Below are positions 40,279 to 48,513 of a DNA stretch of 64,000 bases, piece after piece. The stretch spans positions 248,001-312,000 of the forward strand of contig NZ_JACHJK010000007.1 of the NCBI RefSeq assembly GCF_014203595.1. Reading direction: 5' to 3'. Made by a program: the position numbers and the translations under genes. Under the pieces are notes generated by a model. That model was not told the DNA's origin. It did not search any database and worked only from the letters and a program-made list of their open reading frames with translations. The stretch is from Streptomyces echinatus. GTDB taxonomy: Bacteria; Actinomycetota; Actinomycetes; Streptomycetales; Streptomycetaceae. Every line of letters begins with the position of its first letter. Positions within the stretch are counted from its first letter, which is position 1.

Positions 40279-41259
40279 CTACGGCGCCACCAGCAGCACC
40301 TTGCCGACGTGACCGCTCGCCTCCACCAGGCGGTGCGCCTCGGCCGCCTCCGCCATCGGCAGCTCACGGTCCACGACGGGGCGGATCTGTCCCGTGGCGA
40401 GCAGGGGCCACACATGCTCACGGACGGCGGCGACGATGGCCGCCTTCTCGCCCAGCGGCCGGGCCCGCAGCGAGGTCGCGCTGATGGCGGCCCGCTTGTT
40501 GAGGAGCGCGCCGATGTTCAGCTCGCCCTTCGCTCCGCCCTGCATGCCGATGATCGCGAGGCGCCCGTTGACGGCGAGGGCCTGGACGTTGCGGTCCAGG
40601 TACTTGGCGCCCATGTTGTCGAGGATGACATCGGCACCCGCGCCGCCGGTGGCCTGCTTGATCTCGGCGACGAAGTCCTGCTCGCGGTAGTTGATCAGCA
40701 CGTCCGCGCCCAGTCCGGCGCACTGGTCCAGCTTCTCCTTCGTGCCGGCGGTCACCGCGACCCGGGCGCCGAGGGCCTTGGCGAGCTGGATCGCCATCGT
40801 GCCGATGCCGCTGGAGCCGCCGTGCACCAGCAGCGTCTCCTCCGGACGCAGGTGGGCGACCATGAACACGTTGGACCAGACCGTGCAGACCACCTCGGGC
40901 AGCGCCGCCGCCCGGGTGAGGCCGACGCCCTCGGGCACGGGCAGCAGCTGCCCGGCCGGTACGGCCACCTTCTCGGCGTAACCGCCGCCCGCGAGCAGTG
41001 CGCACACCTGGTCGCCGACGGCCCAGCCCGAGACGCCGGGGCCGAGCGCGGCGATCGTGCCGGAGCACTCCAGGCCGGGATAGGGGGAGGCGCCGGGCGG
41101 CGGGTTGTAGAAGCCCTGACGCTGCAGGATGTCGGCACGGTTGACGGCGCTGGCCGCCACCTCGACCAGCACCTCGCCCTCGCCGGGCACCGGATCGGGG
41201 ACCTCGTCCCACACCAGCGCCTCGGGACCACCAGGTTCGGGAATCGTGATCGCATGCAT
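40279..41259 (-). CDS. qor: NAD(P)H:quinone oxidoreductase, zinc-independent MDR family
   Basis: A 326-residue medium-chain oxidoreductase of the quinone oxidoreductase/zeta-crystallin family. GroES-like N-terminal domain MHAITIPEPGGPEALVWDEVPDP. NAD(P)-binding Rossmann fold with VHGGSSGIGTMAIQLAKALGARVAVTAGTKEK. Closing segment RGMHVGKVLLVAP-like (ASGHVGKVLLVAP). The zinc ligands of alcohol dehydrogenases are absent, as in this subgroup. It reduces quinones or enones, often in detoxification. The ATG at 41259 was chosen; frame extension to 41292 looks non-coding. It lies 29 bp downstream of the channel gene's stop on the same strand. Confidence 0.92.
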   Translation of the reverse strand: MHAITIPEPGGPEALVWDEVPDPVPGEGEVLVEVAASAVNRADILQRQGFYNPPPGASPYPGLECSGTIAALGPGVSGWAVGDQVCALLAGGGYAEKVAVPAGQLLPVPEGVGLTRAAALPEVVCTVWSNVFMVAHLRPEETLLVHGGSSGIGTMAIQLAKALGARVAVTAGTKEKLDQCAGLGADVLINYREQDFVAEIKQATGGAGADVILDNMGAKYLDRNVQALAVNGRLAIIGMQGGAKGELNIGALLNKRAAISATSLRARPLGEKAAIVAAVREHVWPLLATGQIRPVVDRELPMAEAAEAHRLVEASGHVGKVLLVAP

Positions 41260-41288
41260 GCCGGTGACGCTACTCCTCACCGGTCCCG

Positions 41289-42419
41289 TCACCCGTGTGG
41301 CAGGGGACGGATGTCGGGGGTGACCCGGGTGCCCGGGCTGGCCCGGACGATGGTGATGAGCCGGTCGGTCAGCTGCAGGGTGCCGACGGACGGATCGTCG
41401 TAGCCCAGCACCCGGTGCCCGCGGACGACGCTCACCACGAGGTCGTCCGTCTCGCGCGGTTTCCTGCCCACCTCGCCGCGGACCACCGGGCGTTCGATCA
41501 GGTCCAGCCCGCTGCCCTGCTGGATGAGGTCCTCCATCACCATGCCGGCGGCTGGGCTGAGCACGGACAGGCCGAGCAGCCGGCCGGCCGCGCCGGAGCT
41601 GGTGATGACGGCGTCGGCGCCGGACTGCTTGAGCAGCGGGGCGTTCTCCTCCTCGCGCACGGCGGCCACGATCTTGGCGCCGCGGTTGAGCTGGCGGGCG
41701 GTCAGCGTGACGAGGACCGAGGTGTCGTCGCGCTGCGGGGCGACGATGATCTGCCGGGCCTTGTGGACCTCCGCCCCCTTGAGCACGTCACTGCGGGTGG
41801 CGTCGCCTATGACCCCCGCGTAGCCCTCGGCGGTCGCCGCCTCGATCGCCTTGGAGCTGGGGTCGACGACGACGACCTGCTCCTTCTTCAGCCCGGTCGC
41901 GCAGACGGTCTGGATGGCCGCCCGCCCCTTGGTGCCGAAGCCGATGACGACGGTGTGGTCGCGCAAGGTGGACCTCCAGCGGTTCAGGCGCCATTCCTCC
42001 CGGGTGCGTTCGGTGAGGACCTCCAGCGTGGTGCCGACCAGGATGATCAGGAACAGCACACGCAGGGGTGTGATGACGAAGATGTTGGTGAGCCGGGCGC
42101 TGTCACTGACCGGGGTGATGTCGCCGTATCCCGTGGTGGAGAGGGTCACGGTCGCGTAATAGAACGCGTCGAGCAGGTCGACGGGGCCGTCGGAGTTGTC
42201 CTGATAGCCGTCGCGGTCGGCGTAGACGACGAGCGCGGTGGCGACCAGGACCACCAGGGCCATGACCAGCCGCTTGACGACCTGGCGGATCGGGCGCTCC
42301 ACCACGGCTCTGGGGAGTTTCACCCGATGGGCCACCAGATGGTCGCCCGGCTGGCGGGCGATGGCGTCATGGCCCGGAAGTTTCACGTGAAACACACCCC
42401 GATTCCGGCGGTCGCCCAT
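41289..42419 (-). CDS. Potassium channel with RCK (TrkA-N) domain
   Basis: A 376-residue K+ channel subunit. TM1 lies at residues ~49-66, the pore loop carries the selectivity filter TTGYGD (95-100), and TM2 is at ~113-132 (FVITPLRVLFLIILVGTTLEVL). A cytosolic RCK domain (~150-280) has the nucleotide-binding GFGTKG and DPSSKA. Four or eight subunits would form the channel, gated by ligand. The first ~20 residues overlap the end of moeA by 37 bp, and residues encoded there (FHVKL) fall on a perfect parS. A shorter start downstream is possible, but none has a clear ribosome site. Confidence 0.92.
   Translation of the reverse strand: MGDRRNRGVFHVKLPGHDAIARQPGDHLVAHRVKLPRAVVERPIRQVVKRLVMALVVLVATALVVYADRDGYQDNSDGPVDLLDAFYYATVTLSTTGYGDITPVSDSARLTNIFVITPLRVLFLIILVGTTLEVLTERTREEWRLNRWRSTLRDHTVVIGFGTKGRAAIQTVCATGLKKEQVVVVDPSSKAIEAATAEGYAGVIGDATRSDVLKGAEVHKARQIIVAPQRDDTSVLVTLTARQLNRGAKIVAAVREEENAPLLKQSGADAVITSSGAAGRLLGLSVLSPAAGMVMEDLIQQGSGLDLIERPVVRGEVGRKPRETDDLVVSVVRGHRVLGYDDPSVGTLQLTDRLITIVRASPGTRVTPDIRPLPHG
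42380..42393. promoter_or_regulatory. Perfect parS (ParB binding site)
   Basis: GTTTCACGTGAAAC, the exact 14-bp palindrome that ParB binds in Streptomyces. It spans the TGA stop of moeA and the beginning of the potassium-channel coding region. ParB nucleates the segregation complex here. A one-mismatch copy lies 36.4 kb away in aspS. Confidence 0.95.
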
Positions 42420-43801
42420 GGCAGGTCCAGCAGTTCCGCCTCCTCGCCCTGCCGGGTCCCGCCCGGCGGTACGACGGCCAGCGCGTCGGCGGCGGCGATG
42501 CCGCGGAGCATGGCCGGGCCGTTGTAGTGCAGCGGCGTGGCGTGGTCACCCCGCAGCACCACGGGGATCAGCCGGGTGTCGTACGGGTGCCCCTGCACCG
42601 CCTCCCCCAGGGGCAGTGTGTACGGCTCGGGGGCGGGGTGGGCGGCGAGGGTGCGCAGCAGGGGCTCGGCGAGGGTGAGCAGGCCGGAGACGGCCGCGAG
42701 GGGGTTGCCGGGCAGGCCGACCAGGTGCTGGTGGTCCGTGACGCGGGCCAGCAGCATGGGGTGCCCGGGGCGCACCTTGACGCCGTCGACGAGGAGTTCG
42801 GCGCCGATGCGTTCCAGGATCGGGTGGACATGGTCGACGGGCCCGGCCGCGGTGCCGCCCGTGGTGACGATCAGGTCGGCCTTGGAACCGGTGACCGCCT
42901 TGCGGAGCGCCCGGGCGTCGTCGCCGATCCGGCGAACGGCCACGACGTCGGCGCCGAGCGCGCGCAGCCAGGGCGGCAGCATGGGGCCGAGCGCGTCCCT
43001 GATCAGCCCGTCGTGCGGCAGGCCCTCGGTCAGCAACTCGTCTCCGAGGACGAGTACTTCGACGCGGGGGCGGGGTACGACGGTGACCGTGTCGTAGCCG
43101 GCCGCCGCGGCGAGACCCAGGACGGCGGGGGTGATCAGGGTGCCCACGGGCAGCAGCTGGTCGCCGCTGCGGCACTCCTGGCCGCGCGGGCGGATGTCCT
43201 GGCCGTGGAGCATGTCGCGGGTGGTGTGCAGACGCCCCTGGGCGTCGATCCGGCCGTGTTCGGTGCGCAGGACGGCGGTGGTGTCGGCGGGGATGCGGGC
43301 GCCGGTGGCGATACGGACGGCCTCGCCGTCGGTGAGCGGCTCGGGCTGCGCGTGCCCTGCGAGCACTCCCTCCTCCCGGACCTGCCAGGGGCCGGGCCCG
43401 GCGACCGCCCAGCCGTCCATCGCGGAGGTGTCGAAGGAGGGCAGGTCGGTGAGCGCGTCCAGGGGGGCGGCCAGGACCAGTCCGAGGGCGTCGCCGAGGG
43501 GCACGGAGACGGGGGCGCGCCGGGCACCGGTGGGGGCGCCTCCCGCGCCCTTCGGGCCCTGGCCGCGCGCGGCGCGGGCCGCGATCTCGCGGGCCCGGGT
43601 CCAGGGGGTGGCCCTGTGCCGTTCGGCGGGCCGTTCACCGGCGGGGCGCGGGGACGGGTTGGACACCTGACCCGGGCCGTCGTCCGTGCCGTCGTCCCGG
43701 GACTCCCGGTGGCCTTCCCTCACCAGCGCCAGGGCCTCCTCGACATCGAGGTCGTCGGTGTCCCCGGCGGGCGCGTCGGCCCGGGTGCCGGGGGCGGTCA
43801 T
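42383..43801 (-). CDS. moeA: Molybdopterin molybdenumtransferase MoeA (with insertion)
   Basis: A 472-residue MoeA, which inserts molybdenum into adenylylated molybdopterin. Signatures are PSFDTSAMDGWAVAG, VRIATGARIP, RPRGQECRSGDQLLPVGT and TTGGTAAGPVDHV, a variant of the usual TTGGVSVGD. Canonical MoeA has ~400 residues; here about 70 low-complexity residues (Arg/Ala/Pro) separate an initial DVEEALALVREG, like the normal first helix, from PVSVPLGDALG. The ATG at 43801 overlaps the mobA stop (ATGA, 43798-43801). Its 3' end overlaps the channel gene and contains the parS. Confidence 0.88.
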   Translation of the reverse strand: MTAPGTRADAPAGDTDDLDVEEALALVREGHRESRDDGTDDGPGQVSNPSPRPAGERPAERHRATPWTRAREIAARAARGQGPKGAGGAPTGARRAPVSVPLGDALGLVLAAPLDALTDLPSFDTSAMDGWAVAGPGPWQVREEGVLAGHAQPEPLTDGEAVRIATGARIPADTTAVLRTEHGRIDAQGRLHTTRDMLHGQDIRPRGQECRSGDQLLPVGTLITPAVLGLAAAAGYDTVTVVPRPRVEVLVLGDELLTEGLPHDGLIRDALGPMLPPWLRALGADVVAVRRIGDDARALRKAVTGSKADLIVTTGGTAAGPVDHVHPILERIGAELLVDGVKVRPGHPMLLARVTDHQHLVGLPGNPLAAVSGLLTLAEPLLRTLAAHPAPEPYTLPLGEAVQGHPYDTRLIPVVLRGDHATPLHYNGPAMLRGIAAADALAVVPPGGTRQGEEAELLDLPWATAGIGVCFT

Positions 43802-44709
43802 CCGGCGTCCGGGGCGCTCGGGCCCCCGGTGCTCTCGTCCTTGCCCCCGGCGCTCTCCTCTTCCCACCTGAGGGCCAGCGCGGCTGCCTTGCGGGCGGCC
43901 TCGGCGACGGCCTCCGGGTCGCCCTTGCCCTTCGCCGCGGCGTAACCGACGAGGAAGGTGGTCAGCGGGGCGGCGGGGCGGGCCACATTGTGTGCGGCGT
44001 CCCGGGCCAGGTCGAGCAGGACGCCGGTGTCGACGTCCAGGTCGATGCCCAGTTCGTCCTTGACTGCGGAGATCCATTCATCCAACACGTGGCCATGCTC
44101 CCTGATCCGTGCCCTGGCGGCGGCGATGTCGTCCCAGGTGTCGCAGTCGAACGAGGCGAGCGGGTCCGGGACGCGGGTGAGGCGGAGGGCGCCGGTCAGC
44201 CGGCGCAGGGGCAGCCCGGTGAGGCCGTCGTGCGTGGTGGCGAGGGCGGTCAGCTCGCGGCGCAGGGCCGCGGTGCGGTAGGCGGCCACGAGCGGCTGGT
44301 CGCGGCCGTCGGCGTCGGTGAGCAGCGCGCCGTCGGCACCGGTGTCCTGAAGTACGGTCAGCAGCCGCTCGACGGTGCCTCGTTCGAGGAAGGGCAGGTC
44401 GGCGGAGAGCACGACGGTGTGCCCGGCGGTGGTGTGCCGCAGTCCGGCCTCCAGCGCGGCGACCGGCCCGCCGCCGGGCGGCTCCTCGCGCGCCCAGCGC
44501 ACCGGGCGGGCGGTGGGCCGGGGTGCGGCCACGACGACGGTCGTCCGGGCGTCCGTGCAGGCCGCGAGCACCCGGTCGAGCAGCGCGCGGCCCCCGACCC
44601 GGAGCCCGGGCTTGTCGGCCCCGCCGAGCCGCCGGGCGGCCCCGCCGGCCAGCACGACGGCGTCGTACGGCGCGGGCGCCCCGGAAGCGGCGGGTGGGGT
44701 CTCGGTCAC
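43798..44709 (-). CDS. mobA: Molybdenum cofactor guanylyltransferase fused to a DUF6457-like domain
   Basis: A 303-residue protein. Residues 1-~200 form a MobA-type GT-A fold: AVVLAGGAARRLGGADKPGLRVGGRALLDRVL (nucleotide-binding P-loop-like), VVLSADLPFLERGTVERLL, and LASFDCDTWDDIA. It adds GMP to molybdopterin to make the guanine-dinucleotide cofactor. The last ~75 residues (HVLDEWISAVKDELGIDLDVDTGVLLDLARDAAHNVARPAAPLTTFLVGYAAAKG) match the actinobacterial DUF6457 module, which also occurs alone. The fusion couples it to MoeA, the next gene in the operon. GTG start at 44709. Confidence 0.88.
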   Translation of the reverse strand: MTETPPAASGAPAPYDAVVLAGGAARRLGGADKPGLRVGGRALLDRVLAACTDARTTVVVAAPRPTARPVRWAREEPPGGGPVAALEAGLRHTTAGHTVVLSADLPFLERGTVERLLTVLQDTGADGALLTDADGRDQPLVAAYRTAALRRELTALATTHDGLTGLPLRRLTGALRLTRVPDPLASFDCDTWDDIAAARARIREHGHVLDEWISAVKDELGIDLDVDTGVLLDLARDAAHNVARPAAPLTTFLVGYAAAKGKGDPEAVAEAARKAAALALRWEEESAGGKDESTGGPSAPDAG

Positions 44710-44779
44710 CCCCCGAGTATGTCCTGCCCGCCGCTCCTTCCGGACCCGTCGTACGTCACAGCGTGCGCACGCTCATCTC

Positions 44780-46171
44780 TCACAGCGTGCGCAGCAGCAC
44801 CGCCGGCTGTTCCACGCAGTCCGCCACATACCGCAGGAACCCGCCTGCCGTGCCGCCGTCGCACACCCGGTGGTCGAAGGTGAGCGAGAGCTGGACGACC
44901 TGGCGGACGGCGAGTTCGCCCTCGTGCACCCACGGCTTGGGGATGATGCGGCCGACGCCGAGCATGGCCGCCTCGGGGTGGTTGACGATCGGGGTGGAAC
45001 CGTCGATGCCGAAGACGCCGTAGTTGTTCAGCGTGAACGTCCCGCCGGTGAGGTCCCCGGGGGTGAGCGTCCCGGTGCGGGCCGCCTCGGTGAGCCGGGC
45101 GAACTCGGCGGTGAGGGATTCGGCGTCGCGCGTGTGGGCGTCCCGGACGACCGGCACGACCAGCCCGCGATCGGTCTGGGCGGCGAACCCGATGTGGACC
45201 TGGTCCAGCCGGACGATCTCGCGGGCGTCGGTGTCGACGTAGGAATTCAGCTCGGGGAACCGGGCCAGGGCGGCCGTGCTGATGCGGGCGAGCAGCGCGA
45301 GGAGGGAGATCTTCGGTGCTCCGGCGGCGTTCATGGCGGCCCGGGCGCGCATGAGTTCGGTCGCGTCGGCGTCGACCCAGCAGGTGGCGTCCGGGATCTC
45401 CCGGCGGCTGCGGGACATCTTGTCGGCGATGGCACCGCGGACGCCCTTGAGCGGGATCCGGACCCCGGCCTCCGCCCGGGGGGCCGGCGCGGGGGCCGGT
45501 ACGGCCTGCTCGGCCGCGGTGAGGGCAGGGGCGGTGCCGGCCCGCAGCGCGTTCTCGACGTCCGCGCGCAGGATGAGTCCGTCCGGGCCGGAGCCGGCGA
45601 GCCGACGCAGGTCGACTCCGTTGTCCCGGGCCAGCCTGCGCACGAGGGGGGAGATCACGGGGACCGGTCCCCCGGCGAGCGCGGCGGCGGGCACGGGCGC
45701 GGCCGGGGGCGCGGCGGCCGGCGCCTGCGCGGACGCGGACGTCTGTGCCCGGACCGGCACGGACCCGCGCGCGTGCGGTGGCGCCGGGACGGACTCGGGA
45801 GTCCTGGTGTGACCGTTGGCGGTGGTGGTGGCCGCGGCCGACCGGACCCGGCGCCGGCGTGCCGCCGGGGCCTGGGTGCCGTACCCCACGAGGACGTTGC
45901 CCGAACCCTCCGGCTCCGTCGCCGGTTCGCCCACGGCGACCGTCAGGAGCGGGGCACCGACGGGCAGTTCGGTGCCCTCGTCGCCGTAGCGCGCGGTGAC
46001 CACGCCGCCGTACGGGCAGGGCACCTCGACCATCGCCTTGGCCGTCTCGACCTCGACCACCGGCTGGTCGACGGTGACCACGTCACCGACCTGGACCAGC
46101 CAGCGGACGATCTCCGCCTCGGTGAGTCCCTCGCCGAGGTCGGGCAGCTTGAACTCCAGCACCTGAGCCAT
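44780..46171 (-). CDS. bkdC: 2-oxoacid dehydrogenase E2, second BCKDH operon
   Basis: A 463-residue dihydrolipoamide acyltransferase with a single lipoyl domain (Lys in VETAKAMVEV), a subunit-binding domain near residues 170-205 (SPLVRRLARDNGVDLRRLAGSGPDGLILRADV), and a catalytic domain ending TFDHRVCDGGTAG. It is diverged from the copy at 29234 (DHRVCDG versus DHRLVDG), so the two operons are not recent duplicates. Its start is fused to the E1beta stop (TGATG at 46169-46173). Third gene of the E1alpha-E1beta-E2 operon, which the divergent Lrp and a PaaR-like site probably regulate. Confidence 0.92.
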   Translation of the reverse strand: MAQVLEFKLPDLGEGLTEAEIVRWLVQVGDVVTVDQPVVEVETAKAMVEVPCPYGGVVTARYGDEGTELPVGAPLLTVAVGEPATEPEGSGNVLVGYGTQAPAARRRRVRSAAATTTANGHTRTPESVPAPPHARGSVPVRAQTSASAQAPAAAPPAAPVPAAALAGGPVPVISPLVRRLARDNGVDLRRLAGSGPDGLILRADVENALRAGTAPALTAAEQAVPAPAPAPRAEAGVRIPLKGVRGAIADKMSRSRREIPDATCWVDADATELMRARAAMNAAGAPKISLLALLARISTAALARFPELNSYVDTDAREIVRLDQVHIGFAAQTDRGLVVPVVRDAHTRDAESLTAEFARLTEAARTGTLTPGDLTGGTFTLNNYGVFGIDGSTPIVNHPEAAMLGVGRIIPKPWVHEGELAVRQVVQLSLTFDHRVCDGGTAGGFLRYVADCVEQPAVLLRTL

Positions 46172-47175
46172 CAGCCCTCGGCCTCCCACTGCAGCCGGGC
46201 CACGGCGTCCAGGATGCGGTCGACGCCGGGCAGGTGGTGCCGCTCCAGCATGGGCGGCGGGTACGGGATGTCGAACCCGGCGACGCGCAGCACCGGCGCC
46301 TCCAGGTGGTGGAAGCAGCGCTCGGTGATCCGGGCCGCGATCTCGCCGCCCGGCCCGCCGAACCCGGTGGACTCGTGGACGACGACCGCGCGGCCGGTGC
46401 GCCGGACGGCCGCGCAGACCGTCTCGTCGTCGAACGGCACCAGGGAGCGCAAATCGAGGACCTCCAGGTCCCAGCCCTCCGCCCGGGCGGCCTCGGCGGC
46501 CTCCAGGCAGACCGGCAGCGAGGGGCCGTAGGTGATCAGCGTGGCGCTGCTGCCCGGGCGGCGCACGACGGCACGGCCGATGGGCTCGACGTCCGTCGGC
46601 TGCTCGGCGTTCCAGGTGTCCTTCGACCAGTACAGCCGCTTGGGCTCCAGGAAGACGACCGGGTCGTCGGAGGCGATGGCCTGGCGCAGCAGTCCGTAGG
46701 CGTCGGCGACGGTGGCCGGGGTGACGACGTGGAGCCCCGGGGTCGCCATGTAGTAGGCCTCGGAGGAGTCGCTGTGGTGCTCGACGCCGCCGATGCCGCC
46801 GCCGTAGGGGACGCGCACGGTGATCGGCAGGGGCATCCGGCCGCGGGTGCGGTTGCGCATCCGGGAGACGTGGCTGATCAGCTGCTCGAACGCCGGGTAG
46901 GCGAAGGCGTCGAACTGCATCTCCACCACGGGCCGCAGGCCGTACATGGCCATGCCGACGGCCGTGCCGAGGATGCCGGCCTCGGCGAGCGGGGTGTCGG
47001 TGCAGCGGTCCTCGCCGAACTCCTTGGCGAGCCCGTCGGTGACGCGGAAGACGCCGCCGAGGGTGCCGACGTCCTCGCCCATGACGTGCACGGTGGGGTC
47101 GGCGGCCATGGCGTCGCGCATCGCGCGCGTGAGGGCCTGTGCCATGGTGGCGGGCTTGACGGCGACGGTCGTCAT
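46171..47175 (-). CDS. bkdB: 2-oxoacid dehydrogenase E1 beta, second BCKDH operon
   Basis: A 334-residue E1 beta with the family blocks MGEDVGTLGGVFRVTDGLAKEFG, DTPLAEAGILGTAVGMAM, VPYGGGIGGVEHHSDSSEAYY and AARITERCFHHLEAPVLRV. Compared with the 30648 copy it has ~10 extra N-terminal residues and diverges by about a third in the aligned parts seen by eye. The ATG at 47175 overlaps the E1alpha stop (ATGA at 47172-47175). With E1alpha it makes the alpha2beta2 decarboxylase of branched-chain 2-oxo acids, supplying starter acyl-CoAs for branched fatty acids and some polyketides. Confidence 0.92.
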   Translation of the reverse strand: MTTVAVKPATMAQALTRAMRDAMAADPTVHVMGEDVGTLGGVFRVTDGLAKEFGEDRCTDTPLAEAGILGTAVGMAMYGLRPVVEMQFDAFAYPAFEQLISHVSRMRNRTRGRMPLPITVRVPYGGGIGGVEHHSDSSEAYYMATPGLHVVTPATVADAYGLLRQAIASDDPVVFLEPKRLYWSKDTWNAEQPTDVEPIGRAVVRRPGSSATLITYGPSLPVCLEAAEAARAEGWDLEVLDLRSLVPFDDETVCAAVRRTGRAVVVHESTGFGGPGGEIAARITERCFHHLEAPVLRVAGFDIPYPPPMLERHHLPGVDRILDAVARLQWEAEG

Positions 47176-48338
47176 CGGGCGCCGCCTTCCCGCGCGCCGG
47201 GCTCCTCGCCGTGCTGTTCCTGCTCGGCCTCCAGCTCGGCCCGCAGCAGGGCGCGCTGCTCGCGCAGTTGCGCGGTGGTCTCGGCGTAGACGTGGTCGAA
47301 GAGGTCCATGGGGTTGAGTTCGGGGTCCCGGTTCATGCGTTCCCGCAGGGAGGCGGCCATCGTCTCGGCGTCCTGGCGGGCGGCGTCGACGGCGGCCTCG
47401 TCCAGCAGTCCGCGCGCGGTCAGTTCGCGTTCCAGCAGCTCGATCGGGTCGTGGGCGCGCCAGGCCGCCACCTCGGCGTCGCCGCGGTACCGGGTGGCGT
47501 CGTCGGCGTTGGTGTGGGCGTCGATGCGGTAGGTCACCGCCTCGATCAGGGTCGGTCCGCCACCCGCGCGCGCGTGCCGTACCGCCTCGCTGAGGACCTC
47601 GTGCACGGCCACGGCGTCGTTGCCGTCGACCAGCCGGCCCGGCATGCCGTACCCGACGGCCTTGTGGGCCAGCGAGGGGGCGGCGGTCTGCTTGGCGAGC
47701 GGGACAGAGATGGCGAAGCCGTTGTTCTGCACCAGGAAGACGACCGGTGCCTGCCAGACGGCGGCGAAGTTCATCGCCTCGTGGAAGTCGCCCTCGCTGG
47801 TGCCGCCGTCGCCGACCATGGCGAGCGCGACCACGTCGTCGCCCTTGAGCCGGGCGGCGTGGGCGAGGCCCACGGCGTGCGGCAGCTGGGTGGCCAGCGG
47901 GGTGCTGAGGGGGGCCACGCGGTGGGTGTAGGGGTCGTAGCCGCTGTGCCAGTCGCCGCGCAGCAGGGTGAGCGCCTCGACCGGGTCCACGCCGCGGGCG
48001 ACGACGGCGAGCGTGTCGCGGTAGCTGGGGAAGAGCCAGTCGCGCTCCTCCAGGGCCAGGGCGGCGGCGATCTCGCAGGCCTCCTGGCCGGTGCTGGACG
48101 GATAGACGGCGAGCCGGCCCTGCTTGGTGAGGGCGGTGGCCTGCACGTTGTAACGGCGCCCGCGCACCAGCTCGGCGTAGAGCCGGCGCAGCAGGCCGGG
48201 GTCGGCCTTTCCGGCCGACTCGGTGCCGAGGACGCGGTAGGGCTCGGCGTCGGGCAGCAGCGGCGCGGGGTCCATACGGGGCTGCCAGGCGGGCGGCGGC
48301 GAAGGCCGGTACGCGCCCCGCTGCTCCAGAACCGTCAT
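47172..48338 (-). CDS. bkdA: 2-oxoacid dehydrogenase E1 alpha, second BCKDH operon
   Basis: A 388-residue E1 alpha with the TPP/Mg2+ motif VGDGGTSEGDFHEAMNFAAVWQAPVVFLVQNNGFA and phosphorylation-loop-type YRIDAHTNADDATRYRGDAE. RYNVQATALTKQGRLAVYPSSTGQEAC is the usual N-terminal block. The ATG at 48338 is preceded by GAGGAGG. First gene of the operon; its 175-bp upstream region, shared with the divergent Lrp gene, holds the PaaR-like operator (48399) and an inverted pair of DnaA-box-like sequences (48447-48468). Confidence 0.93.
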   Translation of the reverse strand: MTVLEQRGAYRPSPPPAWQPRMDPAPLLPDAEPYRVLGTESAGKADPGLLRRLYAELVRGRRYNVQATALTKQGRLAVYPSSTGQEACEIAAALALEERDWLFPSYRDTLAVVARGVDPVEALTLLRGDWHSGYDPYTHRVAPLSTPLATQLPHAVGLAHAARLKGDDVVALAMVGDGGTSEGDFHEAMNFAAVWQAPVVFLVQNNGFAISVPLAKQTAAPSLAHKAVGYGMPGRLVDGNDAVAVHEVLSEAVRHARAGGGPTLIEAVTYRIDAHTNADDATRYRGDAEVAAWRAHDPIELLERELTARGLLDEAAVDAARQDAETMAASLRERMNRDPELNPMDLFDHVYAETTAQLREQRALLRAELEAEQEQHGEEPGAREGGAR

Positions 48339-48398
48339 GACGGCACCTCCTCGTGGGAGCGGCTACGGGAGACGTGTCGCCTGTGACCCGCCTCACCT

Positions 48399-48412
48399 AC
48401 CGATTGTTCGGT
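48399..48412. promoter_or_regulatory. PaaR-like operator in the bkd2/lrp region
   Basis: ACCGATTGTTCGGT: one mismatch from the 51171 site ACCGATCGTTCGGT and from the consensus ACCGnnCGnnCGGT. It lies 61-74 bp upstream of the E1alpha start and ~100 bp from the Lrp start, in position for control of the bkd2 operon by the TetR regulator at 49017-49604. Confidence 0.65.
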
Positions 48413-48441
48413 CGTCGGCACATTTTGGCTACAGGCCCCGT

Positions 48442-48473
48442 CAGGCTGTGGACAAACGGTTCTCCACAGCCTG
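48442..48473. promoter_or_regulatory. Inverted repeat with two DnaA-box-like sequences
   Basis: CAGGCTGTGGA (48442-48452) and TCCACAGCCTG (48463-48473) form 11-bp arms with a 10-nt centre. The repeat contains TGTGGACAA (48447-48455, the complement of the Streptomyces DnaA box TTGTCCACA) and TTCTCCACA (48460-48468, a degenerate box), in inverted orientation. Confidence 0.5.
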
Positions 48474-48513
48474 GAATGAACGCAGGACGTCCACGGCGAG
48501 GGAGCGGGGGGAC

